Assembly: GCA_019638575.1 (NCBI GenBank)
Contig: JAHBTN010000003.1
Span: forward strand, 155,254 to 219,253
Length of the DNA stretch: 64,000 bases
DNA from: Ferruginibacter sp.
GTDB lineage: Bacteria > Bacteroidota > Bacteroidia > Chitinophagales > Chitinophagaceae
Reading direction: 5' to 3'
A model generated the notes under the pieces. That model did not search any database, had not been told where the DNA came from, and saw only the letters and a list, made by a program, of their open reading frames with translations. Position numbers and translations under genes: made by a program. Each line of letters opens with the position of its first letter. The stretch's first letter is position 1. Below, piece by piece: positions 18,624-28,852 of the stretch.

Positions 18624-19550
18624 ATGAGCACCCCCAATAAAAAAGACGCATTAGGTAAAGGTATCCGTAGTTTATTGCAAAACATAGATACCGATCTTAA
18701 ACATACCAGTGGCAACTTAACTTCTGCAACAGGCGATAAGCCCGAAGGATTGGATCAGCATGCCGCATCTATGCGTATTAAATTAGACCAGATTGAAGTA
18801 AATCCCAAACAACCCCGCCGTGATTTTGATGATGATGCAATGCAGGAATTAGCTGCTTCCATTAAGATTCATAATATTATACAACCGCTCACTGTAAGCA
18901 AACTATCCAATGGCAAATACAGGCTGATAGCCGGTGAACGCCGTTTCAGGGCCTCAAAAATTGCTGGCCTAAAAGATGTACCGGTTTATATAAGACAAGC
19001 CAATGATACCGAACTTTTAGAACTTTCTCTTTTAGAAAACTTACAGCGCAAAGACCTTAATGCCATTGAAATTGCATTAAGCTACAAACGCCTGATGGAT
19101 GAATTGGAATATACACAGGAACAAGTAGCAGAACGCATGGGTAAAGAAAGAAGTACGGTGGCCAATTATATACGCTTATTAAAACTACCACCCGATATAC
19201 AGGTAGCCGTACGTACCGGCGAAATAAGTATGGGCCATGCAAGAGCTTTGATAAACATTGATGCAGTAGATAAACAATTATTTATTTTTAAAGAAATAAA
19301 AAAGAATGGCCTATCGGTAAGGCAAACCGAAGAACTGGTACGCAAGCAATACATTGCCCCTGTTAAAGTTGCTGTAAAACCAGGCCTGCCGGCCAATTTT
19401 AAAAAGATTGAAGATAATTTAGCATCAAGTTTTAATACACGTGTTAAAATGAAACACGGCAAAAAAGGTAAAGGAAGCATATTGTTTGAATACTACTCGG
19501 TAGAAGAACTGAATGCTTTGCTTGAAAAATTTAATATTAATGTAAGCTGA
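18624..19550 (+). CDS. parB: Chromosome-partitioning protein ParB (Spo0J)
   Basis: CTP-dependent parS-binding clamp. The ParB/Srx domain covers about residues 50-140 (IEVNPKQPRRDFDDDAMQEL, IAGERRFRASKIAGL), followed by a helix-turn-helix (YTQEQVAERMGKERSTVAN) and a C-terminal dimerisation region. ATG 18624 is preferred to a TTG at 18603. The stop codon overlaps the next gene's ATG by one base. No parS-like 16-mer was seen in the region. Confidence 0.95.
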   Translation: MSTPNKKDALGKGIRSLLQNIDTDLKHTSGNLTSATGDKPEGLDQHAASMRIKLDQIEVNPKQPRRDFDDDAMQELAASIKIHNIIQPLTVSKLSNGKYRLIAGERRFRASKIAGLKDVPVYIRQANDTELLELSLLENLQRKDLNAIEIALSYKRLMDELEYTQEQVAERMGKERSTVANYIRLLKLPPDIQVAVRTGEISMGHARALINIDAVDKQLFIFKEIKKNGLSVRQTEELVRKQYIAPVKVAVKPGLPANFKKIEDNLASSFNTRVKMKHGKKGKGSILFEYYSVEELNALLEKFNINVS

Positions 19551-20161
19551 TGGCCAGGAGTCTTTTCTCTTTTCTTTTTATTACTTGTATTTTCATCTGT
19601 TATAATGCTGTTGCACAAAAAACAAATGCAAAAGACAGTACTATTAAAAAGAATAAAGGCATTTTTTCCAGGTACGATTCTACCAAAGCATACAACCCAC
19701 GCATTGCTACCATCCGCTCAGCCATCATTCCGGGATGGGGACAGGCTACCAACAAAAAATATTGGAAAATACCCATAGTATATGCTGCATTAGGTACAAC
19801 TGCATATATTTTTATAAGGAATGTAAAGCAGTTTAATGAAGCTAAAGCGGCTTATATAAATGCAACCGACAACAACCCATTAAACGATACATTGATACCA
19901 CAGCCTTATTACTCTGTAAAAGACCAGCCAGAAAGGATTAGGAATTTTAGAAACGAAGTACGACAAAATGTTGATTATACAGTATTATTTTTTATTGCAT
20001 TTTGGGGGCTTAACGTGGTGGATGCTACTGTAGATGCACACCTTAAAACTTTTGATGTTAGCGACGACCTGAGCTTACAAATAAAACCCGGCTACAGCCA
20101 GCTTGCCAATACCAATGGCATCAGCCTTGTATTGCATATAGGCAAAAAATACAACCGCTGA
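19550..20161 (+). CDS. DUF5683 domain-containing secreted/membrane protein
   Basis: The 203-residue product has a signal-like N-terminus (LFSFLFITCIFICYNAVAQ), then the DUF5683 core: IRSAIIPGWGQATNKKYWKI, a hydrophobic helix (VYAALGTTAYIFI), and a second hydrophobic stretch (YTVLFFIAFWGLNVVDATVDAH). Function unknown, but the gene sits between parB and dapB in many Bacteroidota. It starts inside the parB stop (1-bp overlap), indicating coupling. Confidence 0.85.
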   Translation: MARSLFSFLFITCIFICYNAVAQKTNAKDSTIKKNKGIFSRYDSTKAYNPRIATIRSAIIPGWGQATNKKYWKIPIVYAALGTTAYIFIRNVKQFNEAKAAYINATDNNPLNDTLIPQPYYSVKDQPERIRNFRNEVRQNVDYTVLFFIAFWGLNVVDATVDAHLKTFDVSDDLSLQIKPGYSQLANTNGISLVLHIGKKYNR

Positions 20162-20235
20162 CATCGCCGCTAATACCAGTATATTTGTTATTATTTCTTC
20201 TTTAAAAAATCAGCATAAAAAAAGAAAAGTCCGAA

Positions 20236-20967
20236 ATGGAAAGTAAAAAACTCAATATTGCATTGATAGGTTATGGCAAAATGGGAAAAGCCATTGAAGC
20301 CATTGCTTTGCAACGGGGGCATGAAACAAAATTGAAAATTGATATAGACAGTATTGCACAATTCACAAAAAATAATTTACAACAGTGTGATGTTGCCATA
20401 GAATTTACCGGGCCGCACAGCGCTAAAGAAAATATATTACAATGCCTTGATGCAGGCATACCGGTAGTGAGCGGAAGCACCGGCTGGTTAAACAGTTGGA
20501 AGGAAGTGGAATTGTTGTGTAAAGAAAAAAACGGCAGCCTGTTGTATGCAAGCAATTTTAGCGTAGGTGTAAATATTTTTTTTGAGTTGAATAAAAAGCT
20601 TGCACAGCTTATGAAAAACCATGCAGACTATAATATAAGTATGGAAGAAATACACCATACGCAAAAAAAAGATGCACCCAGCGGCACAGCCATTACATTA
20701 GCCGAACAAATACTTGCAGAAATACCCCGTAAAAAAAAATGGGTGAATAATAATTCTGAAAATACAGATGAACTTGTTATCATCAGTAAAAGAGAAGATC
20801 CGGCACCGGGTACACACAGCATAAGGTATAGCTCGCTAGTTGATGACATAGAAATAATACATACCGCACATAACAGGCAGGGTTTTGCAACAGGCGCTGT
20901 ACTGGCAGCCGAATTTATTTTTAATAAAAAAGGAGTATTTAGCATGAAGGATGTGCTTGGTATTTAA
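20236..20967 (+). CDS. dapB: 4-hydroxy-tetrahydrodipicolinate reductase
   Basis: NAD(P)H-dependent reductase of the lysine/diaminopimelate pathway. Dinucleotide-binding loop IALIGYGKMGKAIE at about residues 8-21; catalytic region EEIHHTQKKDAPSGTAITL, where His-His and the Lys of KDAPSGTA are the conserved catalytic and substrate-binding residues. 243 residues, slightly short but typical of Bacteroidota. 74 nt after the DUF5683 gene. The customary next gene, lepB, is not here; a sensor kinase follows 19 nt later. Confidence 0.93.
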   Translation: MESKKLNIALIGYGKMGKAIEAIALQRGHETKLKIDIDSIAQFTKNNLQQCDVAIEFTGPHSAKENILQCLDAGIPVVSGSTGWLNSWKEVELLCKEKNGSLLYASNFSVGVNIFFELNKKLAQLMKNHADYNISMEEIHHTQKKDAPSGTAITLAEQILAEIPRKKKWVNNNSENTDELVIISKREDPAPGTHSIRYSSLVDDIEIIHTAHNRQGFATGAVLAAEFIFNKKGVFSMKDVLGI

Positions 20968-20986
20968 TTCCCGTAAGTTTTCCAAT

Positions 20987-22810
20987 ATGCAGTTATTTAA
21001 AAAGTGGATGTTTTTTCTTTTAATGTTATTTGCTGTAAAAGCAAAGGCTCAATATGCCAATATTGACAGTCTTGAGTTTATTGTAAAATTTAATGCTGAT
21101 AACAATGAAAAGCTGAATGCTTACAAAGAACTTTCAATGGCATTAATTTATAAAGACTTTGATGAATGCCAGGCTACAGCAAAAGCCGGTGCTGCCTTAG
21201 CTGAAAAATTAAAAAATAAAGATGCATTAAGCAATCTATTATTAACAACCGGGCTTTCGTGGTATTTTAAAGGTGTTTATGACAGCGCCGCTGTGTATTA
21301 TTACAAGGCACTTGATATTTCTAAAAACTTAAATAATCCTTTAACCAAAGCAGCCATTTTAAATGAACTGGGCAAATTATACCGTAAAACAAAAGATCTT
21401 GACAGGGCATTGCAAATGTATGATGAAGCGTACAACATATATAAGAATCAAAATGATGAAACCGGGATGGGTACCATCTTAAATGAATCCGGTGTTGTGT
21501 TCGAATACAAAGGCAATTATGATGAAGCCATTAAAAGATATAAAGCTTCGTTAGCCATTCGTGAAAAAATGAATGACCTTGTGGGCATAGGATACAGTTA
21601 TAATTTCCTGGGAGGTGTTTACACTTTACAAAAAAACTATGCAGCCGCAGAAGAAAACTTATTAAAATCGCTGGAGATACGCAAGCAGTTAAAAGATAGT
21701 TTTTCAATAGCATTAAGTTATGGCGATTTAGGTTATATGTATAAAGACCAGCACAGGTACGACAAAGCAATTGAGCAATATAATTTAAGTAACAGCATTG
21801 CCATTGATATGAATTTTGCTGATCTGATGCTTTCAAATTATAAAGAATTATCAGCAATAGCAGAAAAACAGGGCAACTATGGGATGGCACTCTCCTATCA
21901 AAAAAAATATTCAGCTATCAAAGATTCTGTTTATACCAATAATAAGATGAAAGAGATTGAACATCTTAATGTAAAATATCAAACAGAAAAAAAAGAACAA
22001 CAACTGAAACTACAAGAACTGCAAATAAGCAGGAAAAATTTTATGCTATGGGGAATAATTGGTCTTGTTATATTATTATTAATTGCCGGCATTAGTTTTT
22101 TCCGCAAACGCCAGATACAAAATAAAATGAACCTTCAATCGGTAGTGATGAAACAGCAAGACCTGGCAACAAAAGCTGTAATTACAGCCGAAGAAAACGA
22201 ACGCAAACGTATTGCAGCCGACCTGCATGATGGTGTAGGACAAATGATGAGCGCTGCAAAAATGAATTTATCGGCATTTGAAAATGAAATCACTTTCAAA
22301 AATATTGAGCAAAAATTATCATTTGAAAAATTAATAAACCTGGTAGATGAAAGTTGCAGGGAGATAAGAAGCGTAAGTCACCAAATGATGCCCAATGCCT
22401 TGCTTAAAAGCGGGCTGGCCAGTGCTGTAAAGGAATTCATTGATAAGATAGACAACCGAATCATAAAAATTAATTTATATACCGAAGGTTTACATGAACG
22501 ATTAGACAGCAATACTGAAACCATATTATACCGTGTTATACAGGAATGTGTTAACAATGTAATTAAACATTCGGGCGCCAGTACACTTGATATTTCATTG
22601 ATAAAAGACGCTGATGGTATTTCGGCAACCGTGGAAGACAATGGAAGAGGATTTGATACAACTGACCAACAGAAATTTGAAGGCATTGGTTTAAAAAACA
22701 TCAGTTCAAGAATTGAATTTTTAAAAGGTACAGTTGATTTTGACAGTTCGCCCGGAAAAGGTACATTGGTGGCTGTTCATGTACCTTTGGATGATAAACA
22801 GATTATGTAA
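20987..22810 (+). CDS. TPR sensor histidine kinase (HisKA_3 type)
   Basis: Two-component sensor. Signal peptide at 1-20, about six tetratricopeptide repeats (residues ~40-320) placed outside the cytoplasm, a transmembrane helix at about 352-372 (LWGIIGLVILLLIAGISFF), then a HisKA_3 dimerisation helix with phospho-His about 414 in IAADLHDGVGQMMSA, and a HATPase domain with EDNGRGFD and SPGKGTLV. 607 residues from ATG 20987. The cognate regulator begins 30 nt downstream. The signal sensed by the repeats is unknown. Confidence 0.92.
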   Translation: MQLFKKWMFFLLMLFAVKAKAQYANIDSLEFIVKFNADNNEKLNAYKELSMALIYKDFDECQATAKAGAALAEKLKNKDALSNLLLTTGLSWYFKGVYDSAAVYYYKALDISKNLNNPLTKAAILNELGKLYRKTKDLDRALQMYDEAYNIYKNQNDETGMGTILNESGVVFEYKGNYDEAIKRYKASLAIREKMNDLVGIGYSYNFLGGVYTLQKNYAAAEENLLKSLEIRKQLKDSFSIALSYGDLGYMYKDQHRYDKAIEQYNLSNSIAIDMNFADLMLSNYKELSAIAEKQGNYGMALSYQKKYSAIKDSVYTNNKMKEIEHLNVKYQTEKKEQQLKLQELQISRKNFMLWGIIGLVILLLIAGISFFRKRQIQNKMNLQSVVMKQQDLATKAVITAEENERKRIAADLHDGVGQMMSAAKMNLSAFENEITFKNIEQKLSFEKLINLVDESCREIRSVSHQMMPNALLKSGLASAVKEFIDKIDNRIIKINLYTEGLHERLDSNTETILYRVIQECVNNVIKHSGASTLDISLIKDADGISATVEDNGRGFDTTDQQKFEGIGLKNISSRIEFLKGTVDFDSSPGKGTLVAVHVPLDDKQIM

Positions 22811-22840
22811 TTTTGATAAAAAAGTATCTTTAAAATCCTG

Positions 22841-23482
22841 ATGAAAGACAAAAAGATAATATTAGGAATTGTTGACGACCACCAGATAGTGATTGACGGG
22901 TTGAAAGCTTTGTTGCAAGGGCATCATCAATTTAAAGTAGCCATTGAATGTACTCATTCGCCCGATATGCTTTCACTTATTAAGCAAACCCCCATCGATA
23001 TTTTACTTACAGATGTAATGATGCCGCAAATGAATGGCGCACAGCTTGCAAAAGCTGTACACCAGCAATTTCCACAAATAAAAATACTGGCGCTTTCTAT
23101 GAGTGGCCAGGGCGATTTGGTAAACCAGATGATTGAAGATGCAGACATTTCGGGATATGTTTTAAAAAATATTGGTAAGCAGGAATTAGTAAAAGCACTT
23201 GAAAAAATATCGGCAGGCGGTATTTATTTCAGCGACGAAGTTTTACAGGAAATGACAAAAGCCAGTGAAATAAAAAAAGAAAAAACAGAGGTTCCATTAA
23301 CAACCCGTGAAATAGAAATTATACAGCTTATTGAAAAAGAGATGAGCAACAGGCAAATTGCAGAAACCTTGTTTCTTAGCGAACGTACGGTTGAAACACA
23401 CCGTAAAAATATCTTTAGAAAAACAAATACCAGCAGCGTTATAGGCCTTGTAAAATATGCCTACGAGCATAAATTGATTTAA
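22841..23482 (+). CDS. LuxR/NarL-family response regulator
   Basis: DNA-binding partner of the upstream kinase. Receiver domain at 1-125 with the acidic pair in GIVDDHQ (residues 10-15), phosphoacceptor Asp58 in ILLTDVMMPQMNG, and a Lys in GYVLKNIGKQEL. The C-terminal LuxR helix-turn-helix covers about 148-213 (LTTREIEIIQLIEKEMSNRQ, SERTVETHRKNIF). 213 residues. Target genes cannot be read from the window. Confidence 0.93.
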   Translation: MKDKKIILGIVDDHQIVIDGLKALLQGHHQFKVAIECTHSPDMLSLIKQTPIDILLTDVMMPQMNGAQLAKAVHQQFPQIKILALSMSGQGDLVNQMIEDADISGYVLKNIGKQELVKALEKISAGGIYFSDEVLQEMTKASEIKKEKTEVPLTTREIEIIQLIEKEMSNRQIAETLFLSERTVETHRKNIFRKTNTSSVIGLVKYAYEHKLI

Positions 23483-23530
23483 CAAAAACTATTGCTTATA
23501 CAACAAATGTAACCCTGGTTAATTGCAACA

Positions 23531-24475
23531 TCACTTCTCAAGGTTCTTCAGCATATCTTCCGTCATAGCATCTAATGCAAACTCTTCTTTCCAGCCCCAG
23601 TCTTTACGGGCAACAGAGTCATCAATACTTTTTGGCCAGCTATCGGCAATGGGTTGCCGGTAATCGGGTTGGTAACTGATTGAAAAGCCGGGAATATGTT
23701 TTTGAATGGCAGCAGCAATTTCTTTTGGTGAAAAACTCATACCCGAAATATTATACGATGTACGCACAGAAATTTTTGATGCATCTGCTTCCATCAGTTC
23801 GATGGTGGCCCTGATAGCATCGGGCATGTACATCATGGGCAGGTAAGTATCTTCTCTTAAAAAACAATTGTATTTTTTTTCTTCCAATGCTTCATGAAAA
23901 ATTTCAACCGCATAATCGGTGGTGCCGCCGCCGGGTTCGCTTTTATAACTGATAAGGCCCGGGTATCGCAGGCTGCGTACATCAACCTGGTATCGCTGGT
24001 TAAAATAATTACACCAAAACTCGCCGGCATATTTGCTGATGCCATACACAGTAATTGGCTCTATAATGGTTTGCTGCGGGCAATTATCTTTTGGTGAAGT
24101 GGGGCCAAAAACCGCAATGCTGCTTGGCCAAAAAACCTTGTGAAGGTTTTCTTCTTTTGCAATATCAAGCACATTCAGCAGGCTTTGCATATTAAGGCTC
24201 CATGCCAGGTTAGGATTTTTTTCGCCGGTGGCAGAAAGGATAGCAGCTAACAAATAAATTTGAGTGATGCCCTGCCTGATAACCTGCACATGCAACATCT
24301 CTTTGTTCATCACATCAAGGCTTACATAAGGGCCGGTACCTTTCAGCAATGCATTCTCTTCTCTTAAATCAGAAGCAATAACATTTGAATTGCCATAGAT
24401 TTTACGCAATGCCATGGTAAGTTCCACACCTATTTGTCCGCTTGCACCAATAACTAAAATCCTTTCTTTAATCAT
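23531..24475 (-). CDS. NAD-dependent L-threonine 3-dehydrogenase (SDR type)
   Basis: Extended short-chain dehydrogenase/epimerase-type protein, 314 residues, of the SDR threonine dehydrogenase group found in Bacteroidota; oxidises threonine to 2-amino-3-ketobutyrate. NAD-binding GASGQIG at 10-16; catalytic Tyr144 and Lys148 in VYGISKYAGEF; Ser in FWPSSIAVFGP. A GGGTTDYAVEIF block is characteristic of this subgroup rather than of sugar epimerases. The partner glycine C-acetyltransferase is not in the window. Confidence 0.85.
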   Translation of the reverse strand: MIKERILVIGASGQIGVELTMALRKIYGNSNVIASDLREENALLKGTGPYVSLDVMNKEMLHVQVIRQGITQIYLLAAILSATGEKNPNLAWSLNMQSLLNVLDIAKEENLHKVFWPSSIAVFGPTSPKDNCPQQTIIEPITVYGISKYAGEFWCNYFNQRYQVDVRSLRYPGLISYKSEPGGGTTDYAVEIFHEALEEKKYNCFLREDTYLPMMYMPDAIRATIELMEADASKISVRTSYNISGMSFSPKEIAAAIQKHIPGFSISYQPDYRQPIADSWPKSIDDSVARKDWGWKEEFALDAMTEDMLKNLEK

Positions 24476-24536
24476 AACAGTTTGTTTACTGAATTGTAAA
24501 AGTAAAATTCAATATTGAATAATGTAACTTTGCGGC

Positions 24537-25358
24537 ATGGAAAAATATTTAACCAACCTGTTCAGCAATCAGCAATACGGTAACAACAATTTCTTCCTTA
24601 TTGCAGGGCCATGTGTAGTAGAAAGCGAAGAATTAGTGATGGGCATTGCCGAAAAAGTTTCAGCTACCTGCAAAAGACTGCAGGTTCCGTATATCTTTAA
24701 GGCATCTTACCGTAAAGCCAACCGCACAAGCGCCCATTCTTTTACCGGTATTGGCGATGAAAAAGCTTTACGCTTAGTTAAGGAAGTTGGTAAACGTTTC
24801 GGCATACCCACCACTTCAGATATACATACTGCTGCCGAAGCTGCCATGGCTGCCGAATATGTAGATATTTTACAGATACCGGCTTTTTTATGCAGGCAAA
24901 CAGATTTACTGATAGCTGCTGCAAAAACAGGTAAGATTGTGAATGTAAAAAAAGGACAGTTCCTGAGTGGGCCATCTATGAAATTTGCCGTTGAAAAAAT
25001 TAAAAATGAGGGAAATGATAAAGTAGGATTAATTGAAAGGGGCAACAGTTTTGGCTATACCGACCTGGTGGTTGATTACCGCAATATTACCTGGATGAAA
25101 GAAATTAATGTACCGGTGATAATGGATTGCACCCATGCATTGCAACAACCCAATCAAACGGCAGGTGTTACCGGCGGTAATCCCGAACTGATTGAAACTA
25201 TTGCCAAAGCCGCTATTGCAACCGGCGCCGATGGGTTATTTATTGAAACTCACCCCAACCCTGCTGTTGCTAAAAGCGATGGCGCCAATATGCTACGACT
25301 TGAACTGCTTGAACCATTACTGGAAAAACTTGTAAAAATAAGGGCAGCAATTATATAA
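24537..25358 (+). CDS. kdsA: 3-deoxy-8-phosphooctulonate synthase (KDO8P synthase)
   Basis: Condenses arabinose 5-phosphate with phosphoenolpyruvate to make the KDO precursor of lipopolysaccharide. The N-terminal FFLIAGPCVVESEE, IFKASYRKANRTS, GIPTTSDIHTAAEA, KKGQFLSGPSM and the C-terminal VMDCTHALQQPN and FIETHPNPAVAKSDG blocks are all diagnostic. 273 residues. A TAACTTTG -7-like element ends 4 bp before the ATG, which would place the transcript start at or very near the start codon. Confidence 0.95.
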   Translation: MEKYLTNLFSNQQYGNNNFFLIAGPCVVESEELVMGIAEKVSATCKRLQVPYIFKASYRKANRTSAHSFTGIGDEKALRLVKEVGKRFGIPTTSDIHTAAEAAMAAEYVDILQIPAFLCRQTDLLIAAAKTGKIVNVKKGQFLSGPSMKFAVEKIKNEGNDKVGLIERGNSFGYTDLVVDYRNITWMKEINVPVIMDCTHALQQPNQTAGVTGGNPELIETIAKAAIATGADGLFIETHPNPAVAKSDGANMLRLELLEPLLEKLVKIRAAII

Positions 25359-25434
25359 TTATCACCATCGGTTTATTATTACCGCTTTCGTAAAATTTGA
25401 TGGCTTACCCGTTTTATTTTTGTAAAAAAAATTA

Positions 25435-26016
25435 ATGAAGGCACCACAATTAAACGAACTAATCAGATCTAGACGTTCGGTTTTTCCTGCGCAATTTATA
25501 CCCGGCAAGCCTGTGGATAAAGAAATAATAGAACAGGTTATTACTAATGCTACCTGGGCGCCTAATCATGGACAGGCCGAGCCCTGGCAGTTTACTGTTT
25601 TTAGTGGAAAAGGGTTAGTAAAATTATCAACTTTTCAAAGTGAATTATACAAACAAAAAGCCGGTGAAAAATTTAACCCAATCAAATTTGAGAAACTGAA
25701 AAATAATCCCCTGCTTGCATCTCATGTAATAGCTATTGGCATGAGGCGTACAACCACCAAAAACATTCCCGAAATAGAAGACATAGAAGCGGTAGCCTGT
25801 GCAGTGCAAAACATTTACCTTACGGTAAGTGCTTATGGCCTTGGTGGATACTGGACAACCGGTGGTGTTACTTATTACGATGAAGCAAAATCCTTTTTTG
25901 GATTAAACGGCCCCGATAAGTTGCTTGGCTTTTTTTATATTGGCCATGTAGGCATACAGCCGGGTGCAGCTAAAAGAAGCCCATTGCACGAAAAAGTTAA
26001 TTGGGTAGATGTTTAA
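25435..26016 (+). CDS. Nitroreductase family protein
   Basis: FMN-dependent nitroreductase-fold oxidoreductase of 193 residues. The phosphate-binding IRSRRSVFPAQF at about 10-21 and NATWAPNHGQAEPWQF at about 38-53 are the family signature for the YdjA-like subgroup; VSAYGLGGYWTTGG and FFYIGHVG lie toward the C-terminus. Substrate unknown. TATTTTTG at 25415-25422 resembles a -7 element. The last 4 bp overlap the convergent PspC gene. Confidence 0.85.
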   Translation: MKAPQLNELIRSRRSVFPAQFIPGKPVDKEIIEQVITNATWAPNHGQAEPWQFTVFSGKGLVKLSTFQSELYKQKAGEKFNPIKFEKLKNNPLLASHVIAIGMRRTTTKNIPEIEDIEAVACAVQNIYLTVSAYGLGGYWTTGGVTYYDEAKSFFGLNGPDKLLGFFYIGHVGIQPGAAKRSPLHEKVNWVDV

Positions 26017-26234
26017 AGATAGCGTAAGGGATTGCGTCTTGCATTTAAAATATAGCGCTTGATGTTAAGCCAGAAAGCAACAAAAAGATATACAATTATT
26101 GGAGAGCCAAATGTCATGAACGACATATAAATAAAGTACTTTCTGATGGTGGATGTGGCGATGCCCATTTTTTCACCGATGGCTGAGCATACGCCAAAAA
26201 CCTGCCACTCTATATATTGTTTAAAGCGGTTCAT
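26013..26234 (-). CDS. PspC domain-containing protein
   Basis: A 73-residue membrane protein with the PspC pattern: an amphipathic FKQYIEWQVFGVCSAIGEKM, IATSTIRKYFIYMSFM and a transmembrane helix SPIIVYLFVAFWL. It converges on the nitroreductase gene with a 4-bp overlap of stops. PspC domains occur in phage-shock/envelope-stress regulation, but single small PspC proteins have no firm role. Confidence 0.8.
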   Translation of the reverse strand: MNRFKQYIEWQVFGVCSAIGEKMGIATSTIRKYFIYMSFMTFGSPIIVYLFVAFWLNIKRYILNARRNPLRYL

Positions 26235-26555
26235 TCTGCTAAATTAAACAATCCCTCCATTATTTATAAAAAAACTGTAAAGGGTTGTGCATAAATTAAC
26301 GGATGGTTTACATGAAATATTACCCTTTTACATTTTAATTGTAAATACATATTAAAACAAACACATTAAATAATGCCTTTGTTTCCGTAAATTTGTAATC
26401 CGTTAATCAGCTAATAAAATAATGCCGGTTAGCCTTTCAATAAATCACTTTTTAAAAGTAAAGTGAAAACATGGGGTAAGCCTGCTTATGTTTTTTTCGG
26501 AAAACCTCGTTAGCAAATTAGCACAATAGCAAATCAGCACTTTAAACAAATTACC
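26235..26555. other. Gap upstream of aconitase with imperfect heptad repeat
   Basis: A 321-bp divergent spacer. TAAATTTG at 26388-26395 is a -7-like match without a clear -33. Near the aconitase start, TAGCAAATTAGCAC (26511-26524) is repeated as TAGCAAATCAGCAC (26527-26540), i.e. 7-bp units TAGCAAA/TyAGCAC in tandem. No gene seen. Confidence 0.6.
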
Positions 26556-28823
26556 ATGGCCTTCGACATTGACATGATTAAAAAGTTGTACAACAACTTT
26601 AGCAGCCGTATTGATGCTGCCCGTAAAGCAACAGGTAAACCCCTTACTTTAACCGAAAAAATATTATATGCCCACCTTTGGCAGGGAGCGGCTACCACCG
26701 CTTATGTAAGAGGGAAAGATTATGTAGAGTTTGCCCCAGACCGTGTGGCCATGCAGGATGCAACGGCACAAATGGCATTGCTGCAATTTATGCAGGCAGG
26801 CAGGGCAAAAGTTGCGGTACCATCTACCGTGCATTGCGACCACCTGATACAGGCTGAAGTTGGTGCAGCGGCTGACCTAACAAAAGCTAAATCTCAAAAC
26901 AAGGAAGTATATGATTTTCTTGCTTCTGTTTCTAATAAATATGGTATAGGTTTTTGGAAACCCGGTGCTGGCATCATTCACCAGGTGGTTTTAGAACAAT
27001 ATGCTTTCCCCGGGGGTATGATGATAGGCACCGATAGTCATACTGTAAACGCTGGCGGGCTTGGTGTAGTGGCTATTGGTGTTGGTGGTGCCGATGCTTG
27101 TGATGTGATGGCAGGGCTGCCCTGGGAACTTAAATTTCCAAAACTGATTGGTGTAAAACTTACCGGTAAATTAAATGGTTGGACCGCTTCTAAAGACATT
27201 ATACTTAAAGTGGCTGGCATATTAACGGTAAAAGGCGGAACCGGCGCCATACTTGAATATTTTGGCGATGGCGCCACTTCATTATCATGTACCGGAAAAG
27301 GAACTATTTGTAACATGGGAGCCGAGATTGGCGCCACCACTTCTATTTTTGGTTATGATACAAAGATGGATGAATATTTAAGAGGAACCGGCAGAGCCGA
27401 AGTTGCAGACGGAGCCAATGCTATTGCTGAACACCTAACCGGCGATGCCGAAGTGTATGCCAACCCCGAAAAATATTTTGACCAGGTAATTGAAATTAAT
27501 TTAAGTGAGCTGGAACCACATATCAACGGGCCCTTTACCCCCGACCTGGCATGGCCTATCTCAAAATTTGCCGAAGCAGTGAAAACCAATGGCTGGCCCG
27601 AAAAACTGGAAGTAGGTTTAATAGGCTCCTGCACCAATTCATCTTACGAAGATATTACCCGTGCAGCTTCTATTGCCAAACAAGCAACAGATAATGGAAT
27701 AAAAGCAAATTCCGAATTTACAGTTACACCAGGTTCGGAACAGGTTCGCTATACCGTAGCAAGAGATGGTTACCTGGATACATTTGAAAAAATGGGAGCA
27801 TTGGTTTTAGCCAATGCCTGTGGCCCTTGTATTGGCCAGTGGGCAAGGCATACAACAGATCCCAACAAAAAGAATTCAATCGTTACATCGTATAACCGCA
27901 ATTTCAGTAAAAGAAACGACGGTAACCCTAATACACATGCATTTGTGGCTTCGCCCGAAATTACAACCGCATTGGCTATTGCCGGTACTCTTACTTTTAA
28001 TCCACTTACCGATTACCTTACCAATGCCAAAGGCGAAAAATTTAAACTGGCCGAACCGCTTGGTATAGAAATGCCGCAAAAAGGATTTGCAGTAGAAGAT
28101 GCAGGGTTTCAACCCCCTGCAGCCGATGGCAGTAAAGTGGAAGTAATTGTTTCTCCTACATCCGACCGATTGCAATTACTTGAACCATTTAAAGAATGGG
28201 AAGGCACCGATTTAAAAGGATTGAAACTTTTAATAAAAGCTAAAGGTAAATGCACCACCGATCATATTTCAATGGCTGGACCCTGGTTAAAGTTTCGTGG
28301 CCATTTAGATAATATCAGCAATAATATGCTGATTGGTGCAATCAATTTCTTTAATGATAAAACAGATACCGTAAAAAATCAACTCACAGGAGAATATGGA
28401 ACAGTGCCTGGCACCCAAAGAGCTTATAAAGCTGCTGGTGTTGGTTCAATTGTAGTTGGAGATGAAAACTATGGTGAGGGCTCATCAAGAGAGCATGCAG
28501 CTATGGAGCCAAGATTCCTGGGTGTACGGGCAGTGTTGGTGAAATCTTTTGCCCGTATTCATGAAACCAATTTAAAAAAACAGGGAATGTTGGGCCTTAC
28601 TTTTGCTGATAAAGAAGATTATAACAAAATACAGGAAGACGACAGTATCGATATCATTGGCTTAACCACTTTTGCTCCCGGAAAACAATTGCAGATGGTA
28701 TTTAACCACGCCGATGGAACATCTGATACCATTAATGTAAACCATACTTACAACGAACAACAGATTGAATGGTTTAAAGCCGGTGCAGCACTCAATATTA
28801 TCCGTAAGCAACACGGAAACTAA
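26556..28823 (+). CDS. Aconitate hydratase
   Basis: TCA-cycle enzyme interconverting citrate and isocitrate via a [4Fe-4S] cluster. The cluster ligands are Cys359 in [12 protein letters not shown] and Cys422/Cys425 in [11 protein letters not shown]. The swivel domain contains [17 protein letters not shown]. At 755 residues it has the length and character of the mitochondrial-type aconitase common in Bacteroidota, rather than the ~900-residue AcnA or the AcnB arrangement. A terminator hairpin and then a GT-rich repeat follow. Confidence 0.95.
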   Translation: MAFDIDMIKKLYNNFSSRIDAARKATGKPLTLTEKILYAHLWQGAATTAYVRGKDYVEFAPDRVAMQDATAQMALLQFMQAGRAKVAVPSTVHCDHLIQAEVGAAADLTKAKSQNKEVYDFLASVSNKYGIGFWKPGAGIIHQVVLEQYAFPGGMMIGTDSHTVNAGGLGVVAIGVGGADACDVMAGLPWELKFPKLIGVKLTGKLNGWTASKDIILKVAGILTVKGGTGAILEYFGDGATSLSCTGKGTICNMGAEIGATTSIFGYDTKMDEYLRGTGRAEVADGANAIAEHLTGDAEVYANPEKYFDQVIEINLSELEPHINGPFTPDLAWPISKFAEAVKTNGWPEKLEVGLIGSCTNSSYEDITRAASIAKQATDNGIKANSEFTVTPGSEQVRYTVARDGYLDTFEKMGALVLANACGPCIGQWARHTTDPNKKNSIVTSYNRNFSKRNDGNPNTHAFVASPEITTALAIAGTLTFNPLTDYLTNAKGEKFKLAEPLGIEMPQKGFAVEDAGFQPPAADGSKVEVIVSPTSDRLQLLEPFKEWEGTDLKGLKLLIKAKGKCTTDHISMAGPWLKFRGHLDNISNNMLIGAINFFNDKTDTVKNQLTGEYGTVPGTQRAYKAAGVGSIVVGDENYGEGSSREHAAMEPRFLGVRAVLVKSFARIHETNLKKQGMLGLTFADKEDYNKIQEDDSIDIIGLTTFAPGKQLQMVFNHADGTSDTINVNHTYNEQQIEWFKAGAALNIIRKQHGN

Positions 28824-28852
28824 CAATAAACATCATAAACAAAATTTGTTTT

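Noticed and set aside
17730-19550. parS sites near parAB
   Set aside because: No 16-bp TGTTnCACGTGAAACA-like match was seen by eye; sites may lie elsewhere.
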